Shown here piece after piece: positions 28,238 through 40,445 of a DNA stretch of 41,853 bases. Location of the stretch: NCBI RefSeq assembly GCF_001462455.1, contig NZ_LNTD01000125.1, forward strand, positions 1-41,853, in the 5' to 3' direction. Origin of the DNA: Cellulomonas sp. B6. Its GTDB lineage: Bacteria; Actinomycetota; Actinomycetes; Actinomycetales; Cellulomonadaceae. The position numbers and the translations under genes are program-made. The notes under the pieces were generated by a model, which did not search any database, was not told where the DNA came from, and was given only the letters and a program-made list of their open reading frames with translations. The stretch's first letter is position 1. Every line of letters begins with the position of its first letter.

Positions 28238-28891
28238 TCAGCCCTCGTCGTCCTCGAACAGCGTCTGCCCCGTCGGCACGGTCGCGCGGGCGACGCGCGC
28301 CGTCATCCGCCGCACGTGGTGACGGCGGCACAGCACCTCGTACGCGACCTCGTCGACGCCGGCGGCGACGTCGCCGACGACCACCTGGTCGCCCTCGACG
28401 ACCATGACCCCGTCGACCGTGCGTGCGTTGTGCGTCGCGCGGGCGCCGCACCAGCACAGCGCGCGCACCTGCAGCACCTCGACGCGGTCCGCGAGCTCCA
28501 CGAGCCGCGCCGACCCGGGGAACAGCCGCGCACGGAAGTCGGTCGTGATGCCGAACGCGTAGGCGTCGACCGCGAGCTCGTCGACGACCCGGGCCAGCTG
28601 CTCGACCTGCTCGGCGGTGTAGAACTGCGCCTCGTCGGCCACGAGGTAGTCGACCGCGCGGCCGCGCGTGCGTCGTGTGACGACCTCGGCCCAGAAGTCC
28701 GTGGTGTCGTCGACCTCGTCGGCGCGCTGCTGCAGGCCCAGCCGCGAGGAGATGACGGCGCTGCCCGCGCGGTCGTGCCGCGTGAACAGCACGCCGTCGC
28801 GGCCGCGCGCGGCGTGGTTGTGGTGCATCTGCAGCGCGAGCGTCGACTTGCCGCAGTCCATCGTCCCCGAGAAGAACACCAGCTCGGCCAT
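28238..28891 (-). CDS. tdk: Thymidine kinase (type II)
   Basis: This enzyme phosphorylates thymidine for salvage. The 217-residue protein has the P-loop GTMDCGKST (9-17), the DEAQFYT block (Walker B-like with the catalytic Glu), and a zinc-binding set: CWCGARATHNART and CRRHH near the C-terminus. The lasso region is GDQVVVGD. The structure matches TK1-like bacterial kinases. GGGGGAGA lies before the ATG. The upstream gene on the same strand is the phosphodiesterase-like protein, 16 bp away, so they are probably co-transcribed. Confidence 0.95.
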   Translation of the reverse strand: MAELVFFSGTMDCGKSTLALQMHHNHAARGRDGVLFTRHDRAGSAVISSRLGLQQRADEVDDTTDFWAEVVTRRTRGRAVDYLVADEAQFYTAEQVEQLARVVDELAVDAYAFGITTDFRARLFPGSARLVELADRVEVLQVRALCWCGARATHNARTVDGVMVVEGDQVVVGDVAAGVDEVAYEVLCRRHHVRRMTARVARATVPTGQTLFEDDEG

Positions 28892-28907
28892 CAGCGTCTC
28901 CCCCGGG

Positions 28908-30083
28908 TCACCGGTGCACCAGCAGCGGCACGAGCATCTCGCGTGCGGTCATCGAGCCGTGCACGCCCGGCAGCGCGATCGACGCCGCGGTCTGGGTGCG
29001 CGAGTCCACGACGGTCGCGGCGCCCCGCATCGCGACGACCACGTCGCCCACCACGGGCAGCACGCGCGGCTCGACGGGTCCGAACCAGCCGGCCGCGACC
29101 GCCTCGTCGCGCGTGCGCACCACGGCGTCGTCGCCCAGGGCGTCGCGCCACCGCAGCGCCACCTCGGCGGGGTCCGCACCGGGCGTCACGTGCAGGTGCA
29201 GCGCGCGCGGCTCGCCGCCCGTCACGGCGACCTGGGCACCGAGCACGGGGTCGGTCGCGACGTCGCGGCGCCGCGCGGGGTCGACGTCGACCATGCCGTG
29301 GTCGGCGGTGACGACGAGCAGCGTGTCGCGCGGCAGCGACCGCGCGAGGCGGGCCAGCTCGCCGTCGAGCTCGGTCAGCGCCTCGCCCCACTGCCAGGAC
29401 CCCCACCCGTGGTGGTGACCGGTCTTGTCGACGTCGTGCCAGTACAGGTACGCCAGGCCGGGCTCGCGCAGCGCGCGCAGCACGCCGTCGACCCGCTGCG
29501 TGAGCGACTCGGCGGGCGCGTACGTGGCTCCGCGCAGCGCGGCGCCCGTCAGCCCCGAGCCCTGGAACCGCGCGGGCCCGACGCTCGTGACGGCCACGCC
29601 CGCGGCCGCGAGCCGCTCGAGGACCGTCGGGTGGGGCTGCCACTGCCCGGCCGGCGGCATGTCCGTCCACGACACGAGGTTGCCGAGCCGGCCGGTCGAC
29701 GGGACCCGCACGGTGTAGCCGAGCATCGCCGTGGTTCCCGGCCCGCGACCCGTGCCGAAGGCCGCGACGGCCGTCGCGGTGGTCGACGGGAACGTCGTGA
29801 CCAGCGGCGCGGACCCCGCGAGCAGCGAGCGCAGGAACGGCGCGTGGCCGCCGCGCTCGGCGAGGTTGAGGTGCCCCAGACCGTCGACGAGCACGACGCA
29901 CACGCGCCGGGCGTCCGGCAGGCCGAGCAGCGCGCGGGCCGCCGCACCGTCCGGCACGTCGACGCCGAGCGCGTCGGCGAGCGCCGGCAGGACGTGCGTC
30001 AGCGACCGGTCCGTGCCGCCGGGCGGGACCGGGTCGAGCAGGTCGTCGGGCGCCGGCAGCGCGGGGCCGGTCGCGGCGCTCAC
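28908..30083 (-). CDS. Alkaline phosphatase / nucleotide pyrophosphatase family protein
   Basis: This gene encodes 391 residues of the alkaline-phosphatase superfamily. The first metal Asp is in VCVVLVDGLGHLN, and the nucleophile Thr is in TTFPSTTATAVAAFGTG. WHDVDKTGHHHGWGS and LLVVTADHGMVDVDP supply the other Asp/His ligands. No signal peptide is visible, so it is probably cytoplasmic. The substrate is unknown; nucleotide pyrophosphatase or phosphodiesterase is the usual annotation. The GTG at 30083 overlaps the stop of the DUF5998 gene (GTGA), and tdk follows. Confidence 0.88.
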   Translation of the reverse strand: MSAATGPALPAPDDLLDPVPPGGTDRSLTHVLPALADALGVDVPDGAAARALLGLPDARRVCVVLVDGLGHLNLAERGGHAPFLRSLLAGSAPLVTTFPSTTATAVAAFGTGRGPGTTAMLGYTVRVPSTGRLGNLVSWTDMPPAGQWQPHPTVLERLAAAGVAVTSVGPARFQGSGLTGAALRGATYAPAESLTQRVDGVLRALREPGLAYLYWHDVDKTGHHHGWGSWQWGEALTELDGELARLARSLPRDTLLVVTADHGMVDVDPARRRDVATDPVLGAQVAVTGGEPRALHLHVTPGADPAEVALRWRDALGDDAVVRTRDEAVAAGWFGPVEPRVLPVVGDVVVAMRGAATVVDSRTQTAASIALPGVHGSMTAREMLVPLLVHR

Positions 30084-30652
30084 CGGCGCGTCGACGCCGC
30101 CGAGAGCGTCCGCCCGAAGGCCATCGCGGCGAGCACGGCGTCGCGGCCCTCGGCGGCGACGCTCACCCGCACCACGACGTCGTCGGGCGTGATCGAGCCG
30201 GACATGCCGTGGTCGGCGTCGCACTGCGGGTCGCCGCACGTCGCGGGCTCGAGGTCGACGCGCGACACCGCGCCCCACCCGATCGCGAGCGTCAGCTCGG
30301 CCGCGCCGTCGCCCGCGCGGTGCTCCTGCGGGTTCGGCACGACGTGCGTGAACGCCACCGAGCGCAGCTCGCCGAGCGGCACGGCCTCGGTGGTGGCCTG
30401 CGCGCTGGACGACGGGTGCTCGGAGTCCGCCGGGTGGTCGTCCACGTGCGCGACGACGAGCCGGGTCGGGGTCAGCGCGAGGACGGTGACGTGGCGGCGC
30501 ACCTCGGCGCCGTCGAACGTGGTCTCGGGGTGGACCAGGTGGGCCACGACGCCCTCGTCCGCGAGCGCGAGCTCGAGGACCTCGGCGACCAGCTCCGGGT
30601 AGTAGCCGGCGCGGTCCAGGTCGTGACGCAACGTGGTGGAGAGAGCGGGCAC
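30080..30652 (-). CDS. DUF5998 protein
   Basis: This gene encodes 190 residues. The N-terminus, VPALSTTLRHDLDRAGYYPE, and LVAHVDDHPADSEHPSSSAQ are typical of this actinobacterial family. A CGDPQCDADHG stretch near residue 140 may bind a metal. There are no membrane segments. The function is unknown. The start is a GTG with GGGAGG eight bases upstream; a longer frame to 30733 is rejected. The last bases overlap the phosphodiesterase-like gene, so these two and tdk form an operon. Confidence 0.87.
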   Translation of the reverse strand: MPALSTTLRHDLDRAGYYPELVAEVLELALADEGVVAHLVHPETTFDGAEVRRHVTVLALTPTRLVVAHVDDHPADSEHPSSSAQATTEAVPLGELRSVAFTHVVPNPQEHRAGDGAAELTLAIGWGAVSRVDLEPATCGDPQCDADHGMSGSITPDDVVVRVSVAAEGRDAVLAAMAFGRTLSAASTRR

Positions 30653-30734
30653 CCGACCATCCTCCCACCCCCGCGCACGGTGGCGGGAACGCGCGCGCAG
30701 GCGCGCGGGACGACCGCCGTCGCGCGCACCCACC

Positions 30735-33515
30735 TCAGGCCCGTGCGAGCCGGCGGGCGGCGTCCGCGCGGTCCGCGGGGGCGACCGTGGCGTGCGCGCC
30801 GAGCACCGCGGCGCCGGTCGGCGAGACGACGACCGGGTTGAGCTCGAGCGAGCGCAGGTCGGGCAGCGCGTCGGCCAGCACCGACACGCGCGCGACGACG
30901 TCCTCGAGCGCGGCGACGTCGAGCGCCGGCAGGCCGCGGTAGCCGAACAGCCGGGGCGCGGCCCGGGGCGTGCGGACCAGCTCCGCGACGTCGACGTCCG
31001 TCAGGGGCGGCACCGCGTACGCGACGTCGCCGAGCAGGTCCGCCGCGTCGCCCGCGACGCCGAGGCTGAGCAGCGGGCCGAACAGCGGGTCCTCGGCCGA
31101 CCGCACCACGCACGCCACGCCGTGCGGCGCCATCGCCTGCACCTCGATGGGCGGCACGTCCGGGCCGGGGTCGTGGTCGGCCGCGAGCGCGAGGATCCCG
31201 GCGACGTCGGCGCGGAGCTCGGCCTCGTCGGCCACGTCGAGCCGCACGCCCCCGAGGTCGGCGCGGTGACGCAGCGCGGGGACGGTCGTCTTGACCGCGA
31301 CGGGCCACCCGAGCCCCTGGGCGGCCGCGACCGCCTCGTCGGCGTCGTGCACCCGGATCGAGGGCCACACGTGCACGCCGACCGTCGCGAGCAGCTCCGC
31401 GGTCCGCGCGGCGTCGAGCGGCACGGGTGCGCCGTCGGTGGCGCCGGAGTCCGCGAGCGCGCGTGCGACGAGCCGGCGCGCCGCGCGCAGGTCCACGCCG
31501 CCGGGGTGCACCGTCGTGCCGCGGTCGACGGCCCGCCAGGCCGCGTAGCGCGCGGCGTGCCCGAGCGCGAGGACCGCGTCCTCGGGGGCCGCGTACGCGG
31601 GGACGGTGCGCACGCGGCCCTCGGGGTCGGTCGCGGCGAGCTCGGCGGTCAGGCCGTGCAGGTCGAACATGCACGCCACCGTCGTGCGGCCGGTGCGCGC
31701 GGCGGCGCGCGCGACCTCGCGCGGCAGCACGGGGTCGGGCACGCCGAGCGTCGGGACGCGCACGGCCACGACGACGTCGACCTCGGGGTCCCCGTAGACC
31801 CGCTCGACCGCGTCGCGCACCTCGTCGGCGCGCGCGTCCTCGGCGATGCGCTCGACCCGCCCGGTGACGACGAGCCCGGCGGCGGCGGCGGCCTCGGCGA
31901 CGAGCGCCGCGACACCGGTCGAGCTCGCGAGGACCGCGACGCGTCTGCCGCGCGGCAGCGGCTGGTGCGCGAGCAGCTGCACGACGTCGAGCATCTGGTG
32001 GACGTTCTCGACGCGCACGACGCCGGACTGGCGCAGCACCTCCTCGAACGTGCGACGCGGCGCCCGGGTGGGGCGCACCGCGTGCCCCGGCGGCGCGACG
32101 TGTCCCGTGCGCCCGGCGGTGACGACCACGACCGGCTTGTGCGACGCGAGCCGGCGTGCCACGCGCGTGAACTTGCGCGGGTTGCCGATGGACTCGAGGT
32201 AGAGCGCGACGACGTCGGTGCCCTCGTCCTCGCCCCAGAACTGCATGACGTCGTTGCCCGACACGTCGGCCCGGTGGCCCGCGGACACGAGCTGCGCGAG
32301 GCCCAGGCCTCGGCGCTCGACCGCCGCGAGCAGCGTCACCGCGAACGGTGCGGACTGGCAGAACAGCCCGATGCGCCCGACCCGCGGCGGCGTCGCGGCG
32401 AGCGACGCGTCGAGCGTCGTGCCGTCGTGCGTCGCGAGCAGCCCGAACGACGACGGCCCGACGAGCCGCATCCCGGCTCCGTGGGCGACGCCCAGCAGCA
32501 GGCGCTGCCGCGCGAGCCCCTCGGGACCGGCCTCGGCGAACCCGCCCGAGAGCAGCACGAGCCCGCGCACGCCCAGCGCACCGAGCCGGCGCGCGGTGTC
32601 GAGCACCTGCGCGGCGGGCAGCGCGACGACCGCGAGCTCGACGGGCCCGGGCACGTCGTCGACGCGGTGGTGTCGGTGCACGCCGTCGTCCCCGAGCCCC
32701 TCGCCGTGGCCGACGCCCACCGCGTGCACGGTGATCGTGCCGGCGCGGGCCGCGGCGACGAGTCCCTCGACGACGCGCTCGGCCTGCCGGGCCGCGAGCG
32801 GACGCTCGGGCTCGGGCCCGGGACCGACCACGACGACGCTGCGCGCCGTGAGCAGCGCACGCATCGACCGCGCCTCCGCGCGGTGCTCGCGGTCGGCCGC
32901 GACGGCCAGCGAGCGGTCGGTGGGGTCGATGCCGAACGTGACCTGCACGACGCCGTCCTCGGTCCGCCGTCGGACCTCGTAGCCGGCCTCGCTGAACACC
33001 GAGAGCATGCGGCCGTTCTGCGGCAGCACCTCGGCGACGAACCGGCGCACGCCGCGCTCGCGCGCCGCGGCGGCGAGGTGCTCGAGCAGCACTGAGGCCA
33101 GCCCCTTGCCCTGGTGCGCGTCGGCGATGTTGAACGCGACCTCGGCGGTCTCGGGCTCCACCACGTCGTAGCGCGCGACGCCGATGATGCGCTCGGGCTC
33201 GTCGGTGCCGGGTGCGCCCGTGACCGCGACGAGGGCCACGCGGTCGACGTGGTCGACCCGCACGAGCCGGTCGAGGTCGCGGTCGGAGAGCCGCTCGAGC
33301 GGTGCGAAGAACCGCAGGTACGTCGAGCGCTCGGACTGCCCGACGTGGAAGGCCTGCAGCGCGTCCGCGTCGTCCGGGCGCAGGGGACGCAGGCGGGTCG
33401 TGGAGCCGTCGGTCAGGACGACGTCCGCCTCCCAGCCCGCGGGGTAGGGTGCCGCTCCGGCGGCCCCCTCGTCCGCCGGGCCCAGGTGCCCGTTCCCGGG
33501 GTCGACGTCGGCCAT
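30735..33515 (-). CDS. Pat-type protein acetyltransferase fused to acyl-CoA-ligase-like (NDP-forming) region
   Basis: This gene encodes 926 residues. Residues ~31-196 are a GNAT domain with [19 protein letters not shown], the acetyl-CoA-binding loop. The rest resembles NDP-forming acetyl-CoA synthetases: a CoA-binding Rossmann region (about 215-340), ligase domains with [16 protein letters not shown], and an ATP-grasp region near the C-terminus ([20 protein letters not shown]). The usual phospho-His loop (ASHTGALAG type) is not recognisable: the segment before [13 protein letters not shown] reads [16 protein letters not shown]. This fits lysine acetyltransferases such as SlPatA, which have GNAT first and a regulatory, inactive ligase part. 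Probable targets are acetyl-CoA synthetases. TAGCCT seven bases before the ATG suggests a leaderless mRNA. It is divergent from parC. Confidence 0.88.
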   Translation of the reverse strand: MADVDPGNGHLGPADEGAAGAAPYPAGWEADVVLTDGSTTRLRPLRPDDADALQAFHVGQSERSTYLRFFAPLERLSDRDLDRLVRVDHVDRVALVAVTGAPGTDEPERIIGVARYDVVEPETAEVAFNIADAHQGKGLASVLLEHLAAAARERGVRRFVAEVLPQNGRMLSVFSEAGYEVRRRTEDGVVQVTFGIDPTDRSLAVAADREHRAEARSMRALLTARSVVVVGPGPEPERPLAARQAERVVEGLVAAARAGTITVHAVGVGHGEGLGDDGVHRHHRVDDVPGPVELAVVALPAAQVLDTARRLGALGVRGLVLLSGGFAEAGPEGLARQRLLLGVAHGAGMRLVGPSSFGLLATHDGTTLDASLAATPPRVGRIGLFCQSAPFAVTLLAAVERRGLGLAQLVSAGHRADVSGNDVMQFWGEDEGTDVVALYLESIGNPRKFTRVARRLASHKPVVVVTAGRTGHVAPPGHAVRPTRAPRRTFEEVLRQSGVVRVENVHQMLDVVQLLAHQPLPRGRRVAVLASSTGVAALVAEAAAAAGLVVTGRVERIAEDARADEVRDAVERVYGDPEVDVVVAVRVPTLGVPDPVLPREVARAAARTGRTTVACMFDLHGLTAELAATDPEGRVRTVPAYAAPEDAVLALGHAARYAAWRAVDRGTTVHPGGVDLRAARRLVARALADSGATDGAPVPLDAARTAELLATVGVHVWPSIRVHDADEAVAAAQGLGWPVAVKTTVPALRHRADLGGVRLDVADEAELRADVAGILALAADHDPGPDVPPIEVQAMAPHGVACVVRSAEDPLFGPLLSLGVAGDAADLLGDVAYAVPPLTDVDVAELVRTPRAAPRLFGYRGLPALDVAALEDVVARVSVLADALPDLRSLELNPVVVSPTGAAVLGAHATVAPADRADAARRLARA

Positions 33516-33522
33516 GTCCGCC

Positions 33523-33528
33523 AGGCTA
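33523..33528 (-). promoter_or_regulatory. -10 box, leaderless start of the Pat-type gene
   Basis: TAGCCT on the minus strand ends 7 nt before the ATG at 33515. Confidence 0.45.
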
Positions 33529-33680
33529 GCGGCGCGGCTGCGCCGATGACTCCCCCGGCACGGGGAGAATGCACCGCAGGGGGCGTCCGCCGTGCCGACG
33601 GCCGCCCCGTCAGCCGCCACCGCACCGCCGTCCCCGCACCGCCGTCACCCGCACCGCAGCACCGAGGAGCACATCAGCCC

Positions 33681-36161
33681 ATGGCGCGTCGTCCCGCGAC
33701 CCCCGACCTGCCGCCCGAGGACCTGGTCGAGAAGATCGTCGACGTCGACGTCGCGACCGAGATGGAGGGCTCGTTCCTCGAGTACGCCTACTCGGTCATC
33801 TACTCGCGCGCGCTGCCCGACGCGCGCGACGGCCTCAAGCCCGTGCAGCGGCGCATCGTCTACCAGATGGCCGACATGGGCCTGCGGCCCGAGCGCCCCT
33901 ACGTGAAGTCGGCGCGCGTGGTCGGCGAGGTCATGGGCAAGCTGCACCCGCACGGGGACTCGGCGATCTACGACGCGATGGTGCGGCTCGCGCAGCCGTT
34001 CTCGCTGCGGCTGCCCCTGGTCGACGGCCACGGCAACTTCGGCTCGCTGGACGACGGCCCGGCGGCCTCGCGCTACACCGAGGCGCGCATGGCACCGGCC
34101 GCGGTCGCGATGACGCAGGGGCTCGACGAGGACGTCGTCGACTTCGTGCCCAACTACGACAACAAGCTCCAGCAGCCGGGCGTGCTGCCGGCGGCGATCC
34201 CGAACCTGCTGGTCAACGGCACGTCGGGCATCGCGGTCGGCATGGCGACGAACATGGCGCCGCACAACCTCGTCGAGGTCGTCGCGGCCGCACGGCACCT
34301 CGTGCTGCACCCCGACGCGACGCTCGAGGACCTGCTGCGGTTCGTGCCCGGGCCGGACCTGCCGACGGGCGGCAAGATCGTCGGCCTCGACGGCGTGCGC
34401 GACGCGTACCGCACGGGCCGCGGCGCGTTCCGCACGCGGGCGACCGCGCGCGTCGAGAACGTCACGCCGCGCCGCAAGGGCATCGTCGTCACCGAGCTGC
34501 CGTACATGGTCGGGCCCGAGAAGGTCATCGAGAAGATCAAGGAGGGCGTGCAGAACAAGAAGCTCTCCGGGATCGCCGACGCGGTCGACCTCACGGACCG
34601 GCAGCACGGCCTGCGGCTGGTCATCGAGGTCAAGACCGGGTTCCACCCCGAGGCCGTCCTCGAGCAGCTCTACCGGTACACGCCGCTGGAGGACTCGTTC
34701 TCCATCAACAACGTCGCGCTGGTCGACGGCCAGCCGCGCACGCTCGGCCTGGTCGACCTGCTGCGCGTGTGGGTCGACCACCGCATCGACGTCGTCCGCC
34801 GCCGCACGTCGTTCCGCCTGGCGAAGCGCCAGGAGCGGCTGCACCTCGTCGAGGGCCTGCTGATCGCGATCCTCGACATCGACGAGGTCATCCAGGTCAT
34901 CCGCACCTCGGACGACGCCGAGACGGCGCGCACGCGCCTGCGCTCGGTGTTCGACCTGTCCGAGCCGCAGGCCGAGTACATCCTCGAGCTGCGGCTGCGC
35001 CGCCTGACGCGGTTCTCCCGCCTCGAGCTCGAGCGCGAGCGCGACGAGCTGGTCGAGGAGATCGCCCGGCTGCAGGCGATCCTCGGCGACGACGCGCTGC
35101 TGCGCACGGTCGTCTCGGACGAGATGGCCGAGGTCGCCGCGACGTACGGTACGCCGCGCCGCACGGTGCTGCTCGAGCACGCGGGCGGCACGGGCCTCGC
35201 GGGCGCCGCGGGCGCGCCGACGTCCGCGAAGGCCGCCGCGGCGCCGCTGGAGATCCCCGACACGCCGTGCTGGGCGCTGCTGTCGGCGACGGGCCTGGTG
35301 GCGCGCACCGCCGAGGACGTCGAACCCGTGCGCGGCGACGGCACGGTCCGCAGCCGCCACGACGTGGTCGCCTCGGCGATCGCGACGACCGCGCGCGCCG
35401 AGGTCGGCGCGCTGACGAACCGCGGCCGCGTCGTGCGGCTGTCGGTGCTGGAGCTGCCGACCATGCCCCCGACCGACGGTCCGCCGTCGCTGTCGGGCGG
35501 GCTGCCCGTCGGCGAGGCGGTCGCGCTCGAGACCGGCGAGCGGGTGCTCGCGCTCGTGCCGCTCGGCGCCGACGCGCCCCCGGTGGCCCTCGCGACCGTG
35601 CAGGGCGTCGTCAAGCGCGTCACGCCGGGCGACGTGCCCGCCAACCGCGACACGTGGGAGGCGATCGGCCTGCGCGACGGCGACGAGGTCGTCGCGGCGG
35701 CCCTGGCGCGCGACGAGGACGAGCTCGTGCTCGTGTCCTCGGACTCCTCGCTGCTGCACTTCCCCGCGTCCCAGGTGCGCCCGCAGGGCCGCGCGGCCGG
35801 CGGCATGGCCGGCATCAACCTCGCGGCCGGGGCGCGCGTCGTCGAGTTCGCCGTCGTGCGCCCCGAGGACGACGCGGTGGTCGTGACCGTCTCGGGCACG
35901 TCGAGCGCGCTGCCCGGCACGCAGGCCGGGGCCGCCAAGGTGACGCCGTTCTCCGCCTACCCCGGCAAGGGCCGCGCGACGGGCGGCGTCCGCTCGCACC
36001 GGTTCCTCAAGGGCGAGGACGCGCTGATCCTCGCGCACGTCGGCCCCGCACCCGCGCGCGCGACCGGTGCGGGCGGGCAGCCCGTCGACCTGCCGCCGCT
36101 CGACGAGCGCCGCGACGGGTCGGGCGTGCCGCTGTCGGCCCCCGTGCACGCGATCGGCTGA
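33681..36161 (+). CDS. parC: DNA topoisomerase IV subunit A (ParC)
   Basis: This type IIA topoisomerase subunit cuts and rejoins DNA to separate daughter chromosomes. It has 826 residues. The catalytic tyrosine is Tyr132 in [11 protein letters not shown]. The quinolone-binding segment [13 protein letters not shown] keeps Ser94 and Asp98. The start [20 protein letters not shown] and the [20 protein letters not shown] block match actinobacterial ParC rather than GyrA, whose box reads DYAMSVIVGRALP. The C-terminal ~320 residues form the beta-pinwheel, without a clear GyrA box. The ATG at 33681 follows GAGGAG. The partner parE is not in this window. Confidence 0.93.
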   Translation: MARRPATPDLPPEDLVEKIVDVDVATEMEGSFLEYAYSVIYSRALPDARDGLKPVQRRIVYQMADMGLRPERPYVKSARVVGEVMGKLHPHGDSAIYDAMVRLAQPFSLRLPLVDGHGNFGSLDDGPAASRYTEARMAPAAVAMTQGLDEDVVDFVPNYDNKLQQPGVLPAAIPNLLVNGTSGIAVGMATNMAPHNLVEVVAAARHLVLHPDATLEDLLRFVPGPDLPTGGKIVGLDGVRDAYRTGRGAFRTRATARVENVTPRRKGIVVTELPYMVGPEKVIEKIKEGVQNKKLSGIADAVDLTDRQHGLRLVIEVKTGFHPEAVLEQLYRYTPLEDSFSINNVALVDGQPRTLGLVDLLRVWVDHRIDVVRRRTSFRLAKRQERLHLVEGLLIAILDIDEVIQVIRTSDDAETARTRLRSVFDLSEPQAEYILELRLRRLTRFSRLELERERDELVEEIARLQAILGDDALLRTVVSDEMAEVAATYGTPRRTVLLEHAGGTGLAGAAGAPTSAKAAAAPLEIPDTPCWALLSATGLVARTAEDVEPVRGDGTVRSRHDVVASAIATTARAEVGALTNRGRVVRLSVLELPTMPPTDGPPSLSGGLPVGEAVALETGERVLALVPLGADAPPVALATVQGVVKRVTPGDVPANRDTWEAIGLRDGDEVVAAALARDEDELVLVSSDSSLLHFPASQVRPQGRAAGGMAGINLAAGARVVEFAVVRPEDDAVVVTVSGTSSALPGTQAGAAKVTPFSAYPGKGRATGGVRSHRFLKGEDALILAHVGPAPARATGAGGQPVDLPPLDERRDGSGVPLSAPVHAIG

Positions 36162-36245
36162 GCGGGGAGCGCCGCAGCCGGCCCGCGGCGGGCCCGGCGG
36201 GGGCGGACCGGGTCGGGCCGGTTCGGAGCACGCCGCGGCACGACC

Positions 36246-36251
36246 TACCGT
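36246..36251 (+). promoter_or_regulatory. -10 box, leaderless start of the 252-residue protein
   Basis: TACCGT is followed by 6 nt and then the GTG at 36258. Confidence 0.5.
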
Positions 36252-36257
36252 GGTGCC

Positions 36258-37016
36258 GTGGCTGCCTCGCTCGACCTGCCCCGCTCCGTCCTGCTCGCGC
36301 TGTGGCTCACGGCCCCCGGCTCCCGGGACGGCGCGCTGGCCGCTGTCCAGCACGACGACGAGCCGCACGCCGTGACGTCGGACGGCGAGACCCTCGCGCT
36401 CGACGCGTGGCTGACGTGGCTGGGCTCCCCCGTCGACGAGGTCGCGGTCCTGCTGCCCGTGCCCGGCGAGCCCGTCGCGGCGCCGCCCGAGGTCTCGGGC
36501 GCCGCCGTCGAGGCCGGCGAGTGCGTGCTGCTGCGCGCCGGCGCGCGCTCGCTCGCGCTCGTGCCGGAGGTCGAGCGGTTCGGCTCCGACCTCGAGCCCG
36601 GCCACCTCGTGACGTGGCAGGCCTCCCCCGTGCCGGACTGGCGCACCGCCGTGTGGGCACAGGTCGGCACGCTCGAGGACGCCGAGCGGGACCTGCGGCA
36701 GGGTCTGCTGACCGCGACCGAGGCGCTCGTGCAGCTCGGCGTCGACCGGTGGCGGCCCGACGCGGCCGACGACATCGCGCTCGTGCGCGACGGCGCGTTC
36801 CCCGCGGGCCGCCTGCCGGGCGGGGTCGCGGGCCAGCGCGTGCGCGTGCTGTCGAGCGCCGCGCGGCTGCGCGCGATCGTCGCGCTCGCGACGCAGGACG
36901 ACGGCGGTGCCGTCAACCTGTGGCAGGCCGACCAGCGGTCCACCGCGCTGCGCGAGGTCGACCGCGTGGCGCGCCGCGCGATGGCGGCCGCCGCGACGCA
37001 GCTGCGCCGCGGCTGA
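36258..37016 (+). CDS. Uncharacterised actinobacterial protein
   Basis: This gene encodes 252 residues with no domain I can name. The N-terminal part, LDLPRSVLLALWLTAPGS, is a hydrophobic helix that is too polar around it to be a clear membrane anchor. The middle is mixed strand and helix with VLLPVPGEPVAAPPEV, and the C-terminal half is helical, with a run of Ala/Arg before the stop. The length and composition are steady, and a leaderless-type promoter (TACCGT, 6-nt gap) supports it as a gene. It lies 96 bp behind parC and converges on the glycogen gene, 36 bp apart. Its function is unknown. Confidence 0.75.
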   Translation: MAASLDLPRSVLLALWLTAPGSRDGALAAVQHDDEPHAVTSDGETLALDAWLTWLGSPVDEVAVLLPVPGEPVAAPPEVSGAAVEAGECVLLRAGARSLALVPEVERFGSDLEPGHLVTWQASPVPDWRTAVWAQVGTLEDAERDLRQGLLTATEALVQLGVDRWRPDAADDIALVRDGAFPAGRLPGGVAGQRVRVLSSAARLRAIVALATQDDGGAVNLWQADQRSTALREVDRVARRAMAAAATQLRRG

Positions 37017-37052
37017 CACCGGCCCCGGCCCGCGGCGGCCCGTCCGCGCGCC

Positions 37053-38282
37053 TCAGCGCTCCAGCACGCCGCGGTAGACCTCGAGCGTCCGCTCGCCGAT
37101 CGCGTGCCACGAGAAGTGGTCCTCGACGCGGCGACGCGCCGCCACGCCCCACGCCGCGGCACGCTCCGGGTCGGACACGGCCTCGACCAACGCCGCGCCG
37201 AGGTCGGCGACGAACCGGTCCGGGTCGACGGGCGTGCCGGTGCCGTCCTGGACCTGCTCGATCGGCACGAGCCAGCCGGTCACACCGTCGTCGACGACCT
37301 CGGGGATGCCGCCCGTGGCGGTGCCCACGACCGGCAGGCCCACGGCCATGGCCTCGAGGTTGACGATGCCGAGCGGCTCGTACACCGACGGGCACGCGAA
37401 GACCGTGCCGTGCGCGAGCACGGCGACCAGCGCGTCGCGCGGCAGCATCGCGTCGATCCACACCACGCCCGTGCGGCGCGTGCGCAGGTCCTCGACGAGG
37501 CCCGTGACCTCGGCGAGGATCTCGGGCGTGTCGGGCGCACCGGCGCACAGCACGACCTGCACGTCCGCCGGCAGCGCCTCGACAGCGCGCAGCAGGTACG
37601 GCAGTCCCTTCTGCCGCGTGATGCGGCCCACGAACACCACCGCCGGCCGGTCGGGGTCGATGCCCAGGCGCTCCACGACGGTGCGCGCGTTCGCGACGTC
37701 GTCGTCCGCCGTCGGGCGGCGCCAGCCGTCGAGGTCGATCCCGTTGTGCACGACGTGCACGCGCGCGGGGTCGACCGCCGGGTACGAGCGCAGGATGTCG
37801 GCGCGCATGCCGCCGCTGACGGCGATGATCGCCGCGGCCGACTCGTAGGCGGTGCGCTCGACCCAGGACGACAGCGCGTACCCGCCGCCGAGCTGCTCGG
37901 CCTTCCACGGGCGCAGCGGCTCGAGGCTGTGCGCGGTCAGGACGTGCGGCACGCCGTGCAGCAGCGACGCGAGGTGCCCGGCGAGGTTGGCGTACCAGGT
38001 GTGGGAGTGGACGAGGTCGGTCGCCGGGCCGTCGTCGTCGACGCGGCCGATGCCGTCGACGATCGCGAGGTCGACGCCCATCGTCGCGAGCGCCGGGTTG
38101 GCCCCCGCGAGGCCCCCCGGCACGCCGTAGCCGTACGTGCCCGGCTCGGCCACGGGCTCGTCGAAGCAGTGCACGCGCACGTCGACGTGCTCGCGCAGCA
38201 CCGCGGTCAGGCCCGCCACGTGGACGCCCGCGCCCCCGTACACGTGCGGCGGGTACTCGCGGGTCAGCAGGTCGACGCGCAC
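37053..38282 (-). CDS. glgM: GT4-family glycogen / maltose-1-phosphate synthase
   Basis: This glycosyltransferase has 409 residues with the GT-B fold. The N-terminal domain begins VRVDLLTREYPPHVYGGAGV and contains HSHTWYANLAGHLASLL and TAHSLEPLRPWKAEQLGGGY. The C-terminal nucleotide-sugar half has FVGRITRQKGLPYLL and the EPLGIVNLEAMAVGLP motif, with the conserved Glu pair. The M. tuberculosis counterpart Rv1212c is GlgM, which joins ADP-glucose and glucose 1-phosphate to make maltose 1-phosphate; it is also annotated as GlgA. The GTG at 38282 directly follows GGGAGGAAAAG. It is divergent from glgC, which makes its ADP-glucose. Confidence 0.9.
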   Translation of the reverse strand: MRVDLLTREYPPHVYGGAGVHVAGLTAVLREHVDVRVHCFDEPVAEPGTYGYGVPGGLAGANPALATMGVDLAIVDGIGRVDDDGPATDLVHSHTWYANLAGHLASLLHGVPHVLTAHSLEPLRPWKAEQLGGGYALSSWVERTAYESAAAIIAVSGGMRADILRSYPAVDPARVHVVHNGIDLDGWRRPTADDDVANARTVVERLGIDPDRPAVVFVGRITRQKGLPYLLRAVEALPADVQVVLCAGAPDTPEILAEVTGLVEDLRTRRTGVVWIDAMLPRDALVAVLAHGTVFACPSVYEPLGIVNLEAMAVGLPVVGTATGGIPEVVDDGVTGWLVPIEQVQDGTGTPVDPDRFVADLGAALVEAVSDPERAAAWGVAARRRVEDHFSWHAIGERTLEVYRGVLER

Positions 38283-38327
38283 CTTTTCCTCCCGTCGTGA
38301 CCGGCGCACCGCCGGTCTCCAGGCGAC

Positions 38328-38333
38328 ACGCTA
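38328..38333 (-). promoter_or_regulatory. Candidate glgM -10 box
   Basis: TAGCGT on the minus strand lies 45 nt before the glgM start, leaving a leader that contains GGGAGGAAAAG. Confidence 0.35.
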
Positions 38334-38377
38334 GCGCCCGGCGGCGCGGTGACCTCGCCCGGGACGCCTCGCGGGCC

Positions 38378-38383
38378 TAGGTT
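38378..38383 (+). promoter_or_regulatory. -10 box, leaderless start of glgC
   Basis: TAGGTT is followed by 6 nt and then the ATG at 38390. Confidence 0.5.
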
Positions 38384-38385
38384 GA

Positions 38386-40392
<2,007 letters not shown>

Positions 40393-40445
40393 CGCCGGCC
40401 GGCCCGGCGCTCGGCACCGCCGGCACGCGCCACGACGCGACCGTC

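Noticed and set aside
33681..36161. gyrA
   Set aside because: N-terminal blocks match actinobacterial ParC ([13 protein letters not shown]) rather than GyrA (DYAMSVIVGRALP), and the gyrB/gyrA/dnaA surroundings are absent.
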